Positions 17,689-25,884 of a stretch of 64,000 nucleotides of DNA are shown in pieces. The notes beneath the pieces are model-generated. The model made no database searches. It had not been told where the DNA came from and worked only from the letters and a program-made list of their open reading frames with translations. The stretch's first letter is position 1, and each line of letters starts with the position of its first letter. Source of the DNA: Echinicola rosea (GTDB lineage Bacteria > Bacteroidota > Bacteroidia > Cytophagales > Cyclobacteriaceae). The stretch is from the NCBI RefSeq assembly GCF_005281475.1, contig NZ_CP040106.1:2198501-2262500 (forward strand). The letters are read 5' to 3'. The position numbers and the translations under genes are program-made.

Positions 17689-18116
17689 GCGAAAGTGTGT
17701 TAGTTTACGTTTTCCAGTAATTCACTTTAGAGCAAGTGTTATTTACATGTTTGAAGAGATCCCTATGATCCCTTCTGAATAAATCGACTGGTTTTTGGGC
17801 CCGAACACGTGATTTATAAATACTTTTAGGAGTAGTAACGTTATCTAATTAGATAATGAACTATTGTAAAATTCATGGTTTTGTGATTTTTTGTATGATA
17901 TAAATGTAAATAAACCAACACATTGTGGGCAAAAAATGAGCTACGCACATGTACGCAACAGTTGAAAAATGCAGTAAAAAAGGTTTTTTATGACTTTTTT
18001 ATGTGTATTTATCCCCGATTTTGTGCGTTTTTTGGCCGTTTTACATGAGGAGAGTCTAGTGAGAAGTACTATGTCCCATCGGTAGATGAGGACTGTCGGA
18101 AACCTTGATTGCTACT
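17689..18116. other. AT-rich non-coding region upstream of the XRE gene
   Basis: No gene is evident. The stretch is AT-rich, with T-runs and the palindrome at 17841-17856, and ends where element B begins. It is long enough for the XRE promoter plus an unrecognised regulatory RNA, but no clear stem plus U-run was seen. Confidence 0.4.
17841..17856. promoter_or_regulatory. Perfect 16-bp palindrome TTATCTAATTAGATAA
   Basis: The sequence equals its own reverse complement. It lies 153 bp upstream of the XRE gene start, in an AT-rich spacer. XRE regulators often bind such palindromes, so an autoregulatory operator is possible, although the distance is large. Confidence 0.4.
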
Positions 18117-18288
18117 AACCTGAGCTCGACTTAATTTTAGTATAAAAAGCGTCATGGCGAACCCTTTTTAGGAGGATGTGGGTTGGAAAAGGGTGTGGCA
18201 ATCCCGAAATACCGAGACTGCCACGGCTTCCACCCCTCATATCTCCCGCTAAGCCTCGCAGTGACGATTTTATAATCGAACTGAGGTT
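18117..18288. mobile_element. Element B: short TIR element (non-autonomous, GIY-YIG-associated family)
   Basis: A 172-bp element begins AACCTGAGCTCGA and ends with the complement of AACCTCAGTTCGA. A 3-bp direct repeat ACT flanks it (18114-18116 and 18289-18291). Its single internal unit runs from CGTCATGGCGAACCC to CTCGCAGTGACG and can be aligned almost end to end with element A in the opposite orientation and with the right-end unit of element C. It holds no gene. Confidence 0.78.
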
Positions 18289-18383
18289 ACTATGATCAAA
18301 TCCTTGATTTCCCAATGGGGTGTTTGAAAATAGGGAGGTGAACTGCCATGGAATGAAGGGGGAGCTGATACCCGCTAAAAGTC

Positions 18384-18722
18384 CTACAATTCCAGTTCTT
18401 TGTTGGGATCCCAATAGACAGTTTGAAAATCAAGAACTTGGTCATTTTTGATGGTGACTCCTTCAGATTCCAGCAAGGCTTGCATCTTTTCGGGCGGGGA
18501 AAAATGAAATTTCCCTGTAAGGAGGCCTTTGCTGTTGACCACACGGTGAGCAGGTACATCGTCCATGGTGTGTGCGGCGTTCATGGCATATCCAACAGTT
18601 CTTGCACCACTTTTTGCACCAAGGTAATTGGCAATGGCACCATAGGAGGTTACCCGGCCTTTTGGGATCAGGCGCACTACTTGGTACACCAAGTCGAAGA
18701 AATTTTCCTTGTTAGTTTTCAC
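18384..18722 (-). CDS. Alkyltransferase-like protein (ATL), MGMT family without the active Cys
   Basis: DNA-binding protein of 112 residues related to the C-terminal domain of O6-alkylguanine-DNA alkyltransferase. The HTH region (GRVTSYGAIANYLGAKSGAR, about 23-42) is present, but the active-site motif that reads PCHRV in true alkyltransferases is PAHRV here (about residues 57-61). Cys is replaced by Ala, so it cannot accept alkyl groups. ATLs bind alkylated guanine and hand it to nucleotide excision repair. It overlaps the upstream mechanosensitive channel gene by 11 bp on the same strand. Confidence 0.88.
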   Translation of the reverse strand: MKTNKENFFDLVYQVVRLIPKGRVTSYGAIANYLGAKSGARTVGYAMNAAHTMDDVPAHRVVNSKGLLTGKFHFSPPEKMQALLESEGVTIKNDQVLDFQTVYWDPNKELEL

Positions 18723-19590
18723 GTGCTATCTCAATGATGGTTTGATTGATGGATCTTCTGATATCTTTTTCCGTCGCTTTGTTGGCCACTGCCATGAGAA
18801 ACTGGCATTTCAGTTGTACGGTTTGGTGCTTGATTTCGGTGGTTTTCAGGGTAAAGGTGTTCTTGACAATCGCTTTATCAAAGGAAAATGCTACCTCTTT
18901 GAGTCGTTCCTCGAGTGCTGTGATTTCCAATGTCGGCTTCAGGCTCATTTCAAATTCAAACGTTAGTTTTTTATGGTGTTGCCTGGAGTAATTGATCACT
19001 TGGGAAGTAAGGATGGAGGCATTTGGGATCATGACCGTATCTGCCTCTTCATTCACCAAGATCATATTCAGTAGTGTGACATCTTGGATTTTTCCTAACT
19101 GGTCACCGATCTTGACGGTGTCACCCAGGGTAAGCTGGTCCGAAAACATGATGATGAGCCCATTGATCATATTGGTGATATAGTCCTTGGAGAGTAAGGC
19201 GATGGCGGCCGCAACGATGGTGATACTGGTGAAAAACTCTTTAGGCTCGATTCCCAGAAGAAACATCATGGAAATAATCAATACGACGACATTAAGGATG
19301 CCTGCAATATGGTTTATACCTAATATAAAGTTGCTTTTGAACGGGGCTTGTCCTTTTTTTCGAAGGTAAATACGAACAGTGATCAGCCTGCCCAGCGAGA
19401 TGATAATATGGCTGCTGAGCAAAAAGATGGTTGCTTTGAGAATGTTGTCCACAAAGGAAATGTACGGTAGTAATGTCTTCGAAAGGTCGTCGGCAAACCA
19501 AAGGAGGAGGATGAATGTGATCACTTTGAAGAGGAAAAGAACTCTTTTACGCTTTTCACGCTCCTTAATCTCGGATTTGTCAGTAGTCAT
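18712..19590 (-). CDS. MscS-family mechanosensitive ion channel
   Basis: Small-conductance mechanosensitive channel that relieves osmotic downshock. The 292-residue protein has an N-terminal charged segment, three to four TM helices (about 17-40, 50-70, 95-115, 120-140) and the MscS pore-lining helix followed by the beta domain (GDTVKIGDQLGKIQDVTLLN, about 156-175; then VMIPNASILTSQVINYSR). The length matches minimal MscS channels. It overlaps the ATL gene, so the two are probably co-transcribed, although no functional link is obvious. Confidence 0.9.
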   Translation of the reverse strand: MTTDKSEIKEREKRKRVLFLFKVITFILLLWFADDLSKTLLPYISFVDNILKATIFLLSSHIIISLGRLITVRIYLRKKGQAPFKSNFILGINHIAGILNVVVLIISMMFLLGIEPKEFFTSITIVAAAIALLSKDYITNMINGLIIMFSDQLTLGDTVKIGDQLGKIQDVTLLNMILVNEEADTVMIPNASILTSQVINYSRQHHKKLTFEFEMSLKPTLEITALEERLKEVAFSFDKAIVKNTFTLKTTEIKHQTVQLKCQFLMAVANKATEKDIRRSINQTIIEIAREN

Positions 19591-19678
19591 GCGGTTTTCA
19601 GAAATAAAGTCTTAATTTTAACGATGCCGTATTTTTATCAATACTAGTCAAAATTACTAACATAACCATATAACTATT

Positions 19679-20359
19679 ATGAATAGGAATATCATTATTA
19701 CAGGAGCCGCAGGGAATTTAGGGAGTGCTGTAGTGGATAAGTTTAAGCGAGAAGGATTTAGGGTAATTGCTACTGTAGCACCGGGAAAAGGAGAGGAAAT
19801 GGAGGAAGCAAATGATATCTATGAGCTGGATGTGACCGATGAGGAGCAGGTGGCGGAGTTTGCAAAGGAATATACCGTTCAATACGGCTCGGAGCTGGAG
19901 GCGGTGGCGATGTTGGTAGGAGGCTTCTCAATGGGAGACCTTGCCAAGACGTCCAAGGCAGATGTGGAAAAGATGCTGCAGCTGAATTTTTTCAGTGCAT
20001 ATAACCTGACAAAGGCTTTTTTGCCCGTGCTAAAGAAGACCGGGAAGGGAACGTTTTTATTTGTGGGAGCAAAACCTGCCTTGAACCTCGGGGAAGGCAA
20101 AGCCACTGTGGCATACACTTTGAGTAAGAGTTTAGTGGTCAATTTGTCCGCGCTGGTAGCAGCAGAAACAGAAGGTACCGAGATCAGGTCCCATGTTTTT
20201 GTGCCGAGCATTATCGATACTCCGCCCAATCGGGAGGCCATGCCGGACCAAGACTTCTCCAAGTGGGTCCGGCCGGATGAAATAGCCGAATCGATGCATT
20301 TTGCGGCGACAAACCCATCTTTGAGGCAGACGACCTTTAAACTTTATGGCAGTGTATAA
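19679..20359 (+). CDS. Short-chain dehydrogenase/reductase
   Basis: NAD(P)-dependent oxidoreductase of 226 residues. The cofactor motif is TGAAGNLG (residues 8-15), LDVTD follows near residue 50, the NFFSAY helix near 105 and the catalytic YTLSK (YxxxK) near 147. A Ser is expected about 13 residues before Tyr; in this protein that segment reads FVGAKPALNLGEG and contains no Ser, so catalysis may be altered. Substrate unknown. It precedes two secreted-protein genes on the same strand at short spacing (18 and 12 bp). Confidence 0.82.
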   Translation: MNRNIIITGAAGNLGSAVVDKFKREGFRVIATVAPGKGEEMEEANDIYELDVTDEEQVAEFAKEYTVQYGSELEAVAMLVGGFSMGDLAKTSKADVEKMLQLNFFSAYNLTKAFLPVLKKTGKGTFLFVGAKPALNLGEGKATVAYTLSKSLVVNLSALVAAETEGTEIRSHVFVPSIIDTPPNREAMPDQDFSKWVRPDEIAESMHFAATNPSLRQTTFKLYGSV

Positions 20360-20377
20360 CAACCTATTAAAAAAGTA

Positions 20378-21073
20378 ATGAAGAACACCCTAAAATGCAT
20401 GCTGGTGGCTTGGATGGCACTGGCAGTGAGTACGGTCTCCGCCCAGACCAATGACGAAGTAAGGAGCCTTTCAATCTTCAATGGAGTGGAGGTTTCCAAT
20501 TCCATCGAAGCGAAACTTGTAAGGGGCGATCAGTACCAGGTAGAGATATCTGCATCCGGAACGGAGGTTGCCAATGTGGTCACGGAAGTGGAAGATAGGC
20601 AACTGCAGGTAAAAATGGGCAAAGGGAATTTTGGCTCCACGAGCGTAAAAGTAACAATTACCTATGCTGGGGACCTTGATAAGGTACAGACAAGCACCAG
20701 TGCCAGCGTCTTTGTGCAAGATGTTTTGGACAGCAAGTCATTGGCGCTAAGGGCAGAGACCAGCAGTTACATCGAAACCAGCGTCAATGTCTCCAAACTG
20801 AGCTTGGAAGGAACTACCAATGCCAAGATATTTGTAGAGGGAACGGCAGCTGATTTGAGGCTGGAGGCCTATACCAAGGCGGATATCAATGGCGAAGGCC
20901 TACAAGTGAAAAATGCCGATGTGAAGACCAATACCGCAGCAAAATCGGTCATCAGCGTTAGTGAGTCGATAAAAGGGTCTGCAGGTACTGCTGGAAAAGT
21001 CCTGTACATCGGAGATCCTAGCTTGGTAGATGTAAAAACCAACACTGGTGGTGATATTTCAAGAAAAGAATAA
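20378..21073 (+). CDS. DUF2807 (GIN-domain) secreted protein
   Basis: Exported beta-rich protein of 231 residues. It has a signal peptide (residues 1-22, ending VSAQ) and repeated short strands rich in Ser, Thr, Val and Asn (IFNGVEVSNSIEAKLVRG; SVNVSKLSLEGTTNAKIFVEG), typical of the DUF2807 head domain with a right-handed beta-helix-like fold. The role of this family is unknown; cell-surface or envelope-stress roles have been suggested. It lies between the dehydrogenase and an NTF2-like gene, probably in one operon. Confidence 0.85.
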   Translation: MKNTLKCMLVAWMALAVSTVSAQTNDEVRSLSIFNGVEVSNSIEAKLVRGDQYQVEISASGTEVANVVTEVEDRQLQVKMGKGNFGSTSVKVTITYAGDLDKVQTSTSASVFVQDVLDSKSLALRAETSSYIETSVNVSKLSLEGTTNAKIFVEGTAADLRLEAYTKADINGEGLQVKNADVKTNTAAKSVISVSESIKGSAGTAGKVLYIGDPSLVDVKTNTGGDISRKE

Positions 21074-21085
21074 TGAAATCACAAT

Positions 21086-21559
21086 ATGAAAACATTGAAG
21101 ATTGTTTTGATGGCCCTGCTCGTTTCGGCAGGGCTTTCCTTTGGCACCTGTAGTGCTCAGGGAGTAGCTGGAGCCAAAATGGAGGTGAAAGCGACTATAG
21201 ATGCACTGTTTGAAGGACTCAAAGACAAAGATCCCCAAGCGATAAAAGCCGCCTTCGCTGAAAGGGCCTCATTGGAGACCGTGAAGAAAAATGCCTCCGG
21301 GAATGCAGTGGAGCGGGTATCGGTTGGCGGATTTGTGAATAGCATAGCAGCCATTCCGCCTGAGATGGAAGTTGAGGAAAGGCTTTTGGAGTATGATATT
21401 AAAATAGATGGGGAAATGGCTTCCGTTTGGACTCCATATACGTTCTATATTAATGGAAAGCTGTCACATTGTGGCGTCAATTCCTTTCAGTTGGTGAAGC
21501 TGGACGGAAAATGGAAAATTGTGTATTTGATCGATACCCGGAGAAAGGAAGGTTGCTAG
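21086..21559 (+). CDS. NTF2-like (SnoaL-type) secreted protein
   Basis: Exported protein of 157 residues with a signal peptide (about 1-25, ending CSAQ) and an NTF2-like cone fold: an N-terminal helix pair (VKATIDALFEGLKDKDPQAI), then strands with DGEMASVWTPYTFYING and the closing FQLVKLDGKWKIVYLIDTRR. Bacteroidota encode many such DUF4440/nuclear-transport-factor-2-like proteins without known ligand. It is the last gene of the run starting at 19679. Confidence 0.82.
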   Translation: MKTLKIVLMALLVSAGLSFGTCSAQGVAGAKMEVKATIDALFEGLKDKDPQAIKAAFAERASLETVKKNASGNAVERVSVGGFVNSIAAIPPEMEVEERLLEYDIKIDGEMASVWTPYTFYINGKLSHCGVNSFQLVKLDGKWKIVYLIDTRRKEGC

Positions 21560-21618
21560 CGGCATAGGACAGTGAGCCCTAGTAGTAGTGCCATTGGCAT
21601 GCCTGCAGAAATGTTTTG

Positions 21619-21837
21619 CTACCCTTTCCTTTTTCTATTAAGGGCTACTGCGGTAATGATAGCGATCTCGAGCACTACAAAAGCGACGGCAAAAATAATC
21701 TGGGCTTGGTCGCTCTGAATACTTCCTTTGAAGAGGATGAAAAGTAAAAAAACCGCAATGGCGGCTATAAAACCGTTTTTGATGCTCATGTCCCAAAGAA
21801 ACAAAAAAATGACCAAGATGGGAAGCCTTTTGATCAA
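21619..21837 (-). CDS. Small two-TM membrane protein of unknown function
   Basis: A 72-residue product with a basic start (MIKRLP), two or three hydrophobic segments (about 5-17, 22-38 and 45-65) and a basic end (LNRKRKG). No family is recognised. It is convergent with the NTF2-like gene. The frame length and regular membrane topology support a real small gene, but without homology the call is tentative. Confidence 0.5.
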   Translation of the reverse strand: MIKRLPILVIFLFLWDMSIKNGFIAAIAVFLLFILFKGSIQSDQAQIIFAVAFVVLEIAIITAVALNRKRKG

Positions 21838-22027
21838 ATAGGGGGCTGCATCTCATGATCCACCGACACGACTCACCTCTCCCACAAGCCACCAATATCA
21901 TCGTCAAATTAACCAAAAACGGGGGGATGTCCTATAGTGACATTATCATATCGTCTATCGCTACCGAGGCGTCAAAGTGTGGCTTCAAAAAGGCAGGTAG
22001 AAGTAAGTTGTTGCTAAATCACTAACC

Positions 22028-22480
22028 ATGTCAATTACCAAAAAAGAAGTATATCAAGAACTGTATCGATTGCTGCTAGAGAAGCAAAAAGAGATCGTAG
22101 AGAGCATCGGGCAACTCAAACAATCAGCTGCTGAGGATACCAAAAGCAGCGCTGGTGATAAGTATGAAACTGGCAGGGAGATGGTGCGTCAGGAGATCGA
22201 TAAGGCAGAACTTATGCACAGGGAATACCGCGTCCAGATGGACCGGTTAAAAAGTATCGATCCCAGTGAAAAACATGAAAAAGTAAAAATCGGCAGCTTG
22301 GTGGCCACTGATCGTGCAGCGATGTTTATTGCGGTGGGTTTTGGGAAAATCGAAGTGAACGGACAAGTGGTGTTTGTGATTTCTCCCCAAGCGCCACTTG
22401 CCCGATTGATGATGGATAAAACCACTGGGGAGTCATTTACTTTCAATGGAGCTGCCCAGCAATTGGTCCAAGTAAGCTGA
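22028..22480 (+). CDS. GreA/GreB-fold C-terminal domain protein
   Basis: A 150-residue protein with an N-terminal helical hairpin (about 5-80, including SSAGDKYETGREMVRQEI) and a C-terminal beta domain (GSLVATDRAAMFIAVGFGKI to SPQAPLARLMMDKTTGESF) that resembles the FKBP-like C-terminal half of Gre factors. Such short Gre-like proteins are common in Bacteroidota and are sometimes mislabelled as 3-oxoacyl-ACP synthases. Whether it binds the RNA polymerase channel is unknown: the acidic hairpin tip of GreA is not clearly present. Confidence 0.65.
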   Translation: MSITKKEVYQELYRLLLEKQKEIVESIGQLKQSAAEDTKSSAGDKYETGREMVRQEIDKAELMHREYRVQMDRLKSIDPSEKHEKVKIGSLVATDRAAMFIAVGFGKIEVNGQVVFVISPQAPLARLMMDKTTGESFTFNGAAQQLVQVS

Positions 22481-22488
22481 TGCCGAAT

Positions 22489-22908
22489 TTATTTGCCTTG
22501 AGGAATCAGCGTCATCAATTCAGAAGCTCCGTCCAGCAGGGTGAGTTTGTCCTTCCCCACTTTGAAATTGGAGACATTTTTTAAGGCATCCAAAAACTGG
22601 CCTTCACCATTGCCCGGACATGCTTTTTTGGTCATGGCTCCTGGATCCAAGTTGATGTTGGTGCCGTTAAGCTCATAGCCACCGCTGAATGAGTTGCAGC
22701 CAGTAGAACCAGACAGCTTGCCATCATCGGTAAATCCCAAAGAAGGAAGCCCTCCGCTGAACATGTCCAGTCCGCCCCCCATCAAGGAAGAAAGGACCCA
22801 GTTGTTTCCAGTTAGCATTTGGAGCGGGTTTAGGTTAGAGACTGAACTGCAAGAGCTAAAGCCTAAGAATAGGAAAAGCAATAAGGTGGATAATTTTAAC
22901 TGTTTCAT
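22489..22908 (-). CDS. META/HslJ-domain lipoprotein
   Basis: A 139-residue exported protein with a lipobox-like FSSC ahead of Cys20 and one META domain (GNNWVLSSL, GKLSGSTGCNSFSGGYEL, LMTLIP). META/HslJ proteins are envelope proteins linked in other bacteria to stress or heat-shock responses; the exact function is unknown. It is convergent with the Gre-like gene (8-bp gap). A secreted lipoprotein location is inferred from the signal sequence. Confidence 0.82.
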   Translation of the reverse strand: MKQLKLSTLLLFLFLGFSSCSSVSNLNPLQMLTGNNWVLSSLMGGGLDMFSGGLPSLGFTDDGKLSGSTGCNSFSGGYELNGTNINLDPGAMTKKACPGNGEGQFLDALKNVSNFKVGKDKLTLLDGASELMTLIPQGK

Positions 22909-23218
22909 GGAAAAATAATTAAAAGGGTTGACGATTTATTGTTCTGGTGAAAAGTTAAAAAATAAACGGCACTTTCTTTCGGTTATTTGGTATTAATTTC
23001 TCTATTTATTGTAGAATTTAAATAAACCGTACACTTAAAAATGATTTGTCTGCCCAATAAAGTACCGCCTTGGCTAGCGAAGATTGGGTAAAGTTCTGTG
23101 GTGACGATGGTGTTGTTTTGTTAATGTTTTAATAGATGAAACTTTATATTGAGGATTTGTTAACGAAAAATTTGGCATAATAGAAATTTGTGATTAAGAT
23201 TGTCCCGTTAATAAGTAA
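22909..23218. other. Non-coding region upstream of the thr leader
   Basis: AT-rich spacer between the divergent META lipoprotein and the threonine operon leader. It must carry promoters for both. Several TTTG strings occur (for example 23157-23160 and 23172-23175), but none is correctly spaced from an exact TAnnTTTG box, so no promoter is assigned. Confidence 0.35.
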
Positions 23219-23344
23219 ATGATGTTTAGCACAGTCAAAAACCATATCGCCATCGAACGCTCTTTTACACCTGAGCCAGTGGACTGCGCCACTTTTTTTA
23301 CCATCATTATCCCTACCGTTTTTACGACCACCATTACGGGGTAA
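23219..23344 (+). CDS. thrL: Putative Thr/Ile-rich leader peptide of the thr operon
   Basis: A 41-codon frame starting with two Met codons, 92 bp upstream of thrA. The last eighteen residues read ATFFTIIIPTVFTTTITG, with seven Thr and five Ile, ending in TAA. Such a Thr/Ile cluster is the hallmark of the E. coli threonine leader, where ribosome stalling at Thr/Ile codons controls attenuation. The frame is too short for ordinary gene calling and has no other coding signature. A second in-frame ATG at 23222 is an equal start candidate. Confidence 0.75.
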   Translation: MMFSTVKNHIAIERSFTPEPVDCATFFTIIIPTVFTTTITG

Positions 23345-23396
23345 TCCCGTGTCTATCTATTATATTGCCGCTAATTCCGGTCCGCTACCAGCGGAC
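23336..23396 (+). promoter_or_regulatory. Attenuator-like hairpins between thrL and thrA
   Basis: Two short hairpins follow the Thr/Ile codons: ACGGG-GTAAT-CCCGT (23336-23350, covering the leader stop codon) and GTCCGCT-ACC-AGCGGAC (23380-23396, perfect 7-bp stem). CCGCT near 23368-23372 could also pair with AGCGG, giving a competing fold. No U-tract follows the second stem, so it is not a standard intrinsic terminator. Translation-coupled control of thrA or Rho-dependent termination are alternatives. Confidence 0.5.
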
Positions 23397-23436
23397 GTAT
23401 AAATCCATAAACAAGCCATAAAAAATACTCATTTTC

Positions 23437-25884
23437 ATGAAAATCATAAAATTCGGAGGATCATCCATCGCAAATTATGAAAACATCCAAAAGGTGTTTT
23501 CCATAGTGGAGCAGAAATCGGGAAAGGAAGCGTTTGCCCTGGTGTTTTCAGCTTTTGGTGGAGTCACTGAACAATTGCTGCAATGCGCCAATATCGCGCA
23601 ACAAAGTGAGGAAAGCTACCATACCATCCTTCAGGAACTGGAAAAAAGGCATTTGGAGATTGTCAAAAAGCTGGTACCCGTACAGCAGCAGTCAACTGCC
23701 TTGACATTTGTAAAAGTCCGCTTCAATGAATTGGGGGACCTGTTCCATGGGATCTATTTGATAAAGGAATGTTCTGATAGGACAATGGACTATGTGCTTA
23801 GCTTTGGCGAGCGCCTGTCCAATTTTATATTAGCCGCAGGTCTTCAGGCCAAAGGCATGGGTACAACCTATGTGGATGCCCGTGATGTGGTAAAAACAGA
23901 CGGCCGATTTGGCCATGCCAAGGTGGATTTTGCTACCACCAATAGGCTGATCCAGGAATATTTTGAAAAGCACGATGGGATCAAGGTGATTACTGGTTTT
24001 ATCGGGTCCACTGAGAAAGGGGAAACGACTACCGTCGGCAGAAGCGGATCAGATTATACAGCATCTATTTTTGCAGCAGCACTGGGAGCAGAACAAGTAG
24101 AAATCTGGACGGACGTTTCTGGTGTGATGACAGCAGATCCAAGGTTGGTTTATACTGCTTTTACGATCCCGCAGCTCAGCTATAACGAAGCCATGGAGCT
24201 TTCCCACTTCGGGGCAAAAGTGGTCTTCCCGGCCACCATGCAGCCGGCAATGAAGGAGGATATTCCGATATACATTAAGAATACTTTTAAACCCGAGGAA
24301 GAGGGCACCCGAATCAGCAAAGAGTCAGGTGAAGGAAAGATCATAAAGGGGATTTCCTCGATGGACAATATCTCCATCCTGAATGTCCAGGGACCGGGCT
24401 TGGTAGAAGTCGTTGGGGTCAGCCAGCGTTTCTTTGGCACTTTGGCCAGCAATGGCATCAATATCATCTTGATCAGCCAGGCTTCTTCAGAACACAGTAT
24501 CTGTGTGGCGATTGCTTCCAAGGATGCCAGTCGGGCCAAATCAGTGATCGAAGAGGAGTTCAGGTACGAAATCCAAAGCGGTGAAATGTCCGAGATTGAG
24601 GTAGTTCCTGAAATGGCCGTCATCGCTGTTGTGGGTGAAAACATGCAGCATAACCCAGGTGCCAGTGGACGGATGTTTCAGGCCTTGGGAAGAAATAACG
24701 TCAATGTGGCCGCGATTGCCCAGGGAAGCTCCGAGTTGAATATCTCTGCAGTGATCACGCAGGCTGACTTGCAAAAGGCACTGAATGCATTGCATGAGGC
24801 ATTTTTCTTGTCAGATTATAAAGTGCTTCACGTATTCTTGGTAGGAGTAGGCCTGATCGGCAAAGCTTTGACCAAGATGATCAATAACCAGCTTAAGAAC
24901 CTCCAGGAAGAAAATATGCTGGACATCCAGATCCATGGAATGGCCAATTCCCGCTATATGAAATTTCACGAGGATGGCTTTGACCTGGCCACCGTGGGGG
25001 CGCCGGACGAAAATGACGAGCCGATGGATATGGATAAGTTTATTGGCATGATGACAGAGATGAATTTCTCCAATTCAGTATTTGTGGATTGTACCGCCAG
25101 TCAAGATGTGGCCGATATATATGAGCAAATCCTTGATTCCAAAGTGGGGATCGTCACGCCAAACAAGAAGGCCAATTCGGGGCCTTTGGATACGTATAAG
25201 AAGCTTAAAAAATTAGCGGGCCAACGTGGTGTTAGGTTTTTCTATGAGACCAATGTGGCCGCAGGTCTGCCAGTAATCAACACCCTTCAGGACTTGATGC
25301 TGAGTGGTGATCATGTGCACCGTATCGAAGCCGTGCTGAGTGGGTCGATGAACTATATTTTCAGCGAATTGGAAAATGGCATGCCATTTAGTGAAGTGGT
25401 GGCGCAGGCCAAAGAAAAAGGTTATACCGAGCCAGATCCTAGGGATGATTTGAGCGGCATGGATGTGGCGCGTAAAATCCTTATCCTTGGTCGTGAAGCC
25501 GGCCAGGACCTGCACTTCGAAGACGTGGAGATCCAGAGCATGGTGCCGGAGGATTGTGAGGATGCGGCTTCTGTTCCGGAGTTTTTCGAGAAGTTGCAAA
25601 AGCACGACGGTCATTTCCAGCAGCTATTGGATGAGGCAAAAGCCAAAGGAGAAAAGCTCCGTTTTATGGCGACTTTAGAGAATGGCAAGGCCAAGGTAGG
25701 ACTGAATTCCCTGGATAGTGAGCACCCGTTCTTTACCCTTAAAGGCAGTGATAATATGATTTTGTTCACCACCGAGCGTTACAACGATTTCCCAATGATC
25801 GTTAGGGGGCCCGGAGCCGGCGCAGATGTGACGGCCGCTGGAGTATTTGCTGATATTATCAGGTTAGGAAATTATTCAAGATGA
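23437..25884 (+). CDS. thrA: Bifunctional aspartate kinase/homoserine dehydrogenase
   Basis: Catalyses the first and third steps of the aspartate pathway to threonine and methionine. The 815-residue protein has an N-terminal aspartokinase domain starting MKIIKFGGSSIAN (about 1-295, with VGRSGSDYTAS), two ACT regulatory domains (about 310-460) expected to bind threonine, and a C-terminal homoserine dehydrogenase domain (GVGLIGKAL at about 468; SGSMNYIFSELENG; KGYTEPDPRDDLSGMDVARK). Length and order match ThrA/MetL fusions. Its stop overlaps thrB by ATGA, and a Thr/Ile leader peptide precedes it. Confidence 0.97.
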   Translation: MKIIKFGGSSIANYENIQKVFSIVEQKSGKEAFALVFSAFGGVTEQLLQCANIAQQSEESYHTILQELEKRHLEIVKKLVPVQQQSTALTFVKVRFNELGDLFHGIYLIKECSDRTMDYVLSFGERLSNFILAAGLQAKGMGTTYVDARDVVKTDGRFGHAKVDFATTNRLIQEYFEKHDGIKVITGFIGSTEKGETTTVGRSGSDYTASIFAAALGAEQVEIWTDVSGVMTADPRLVYTAFTIPQLSYNEAMELSHFGAKVVFPATMQPAMKEDIPIYIKNTFKPEEEGTRISKESGEGKIIKGISSMDNISILNVQGPGLVEVVGVSQRFFGTLASNGINIILISQASSEHSICVAIASKDASRAKSVIEEEFRYEIQSGEMSEIEVVPEMAVIAVVGENMQHNPGASGRMFQALGRNNVNVAAIAQGSSELNISAVITQADLQKALNALHEAFFLSDYKVLHVFLVGVGLIGKALTKMINNQLKNLQEENMLDIQIHGMANSRYMKFHEDGFDLATVGAPDENDEPMDMDKFIGMMTEMNFSNSVFVDCTASQDVADIYEQILDSKVGIVTPNKKANSGPLDTYKKLKKLAGQRGVRFFYETNVAAGLPVINTLQDLMLSGDHVHRIEAVLSGSMNYIFSELENGMPFSEVVAQAKEKGYTEPDPRDDLSGMDVARKILILGREAGQDLHFEDVEIQSMVPEDCEDAASVPEFFEKLQKHDGHFQQLLDEAKAKGEKLRFMATLENGKAKVGLNSLDSEHPFFTLKGSDNMILFTTERYNDFPMIVRGPGAGADVTAAGVFADIIRLGNYSR

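Noticed and set aside
18115..18414. Short frames over elements A, B and C ends (8140-8331, 18115-18414, 50785-51057)
   Set aside because: They follow the repeated element sequence, and similar translations appear wherever the element is copied; the repeat rather than selection explains them.
23380..23396. Canonical intrinsic terminator in the thr leader
   Set aside because: The 7-bp stem has no U-run after it, so I describe it as an attenuator-like hairpin only.
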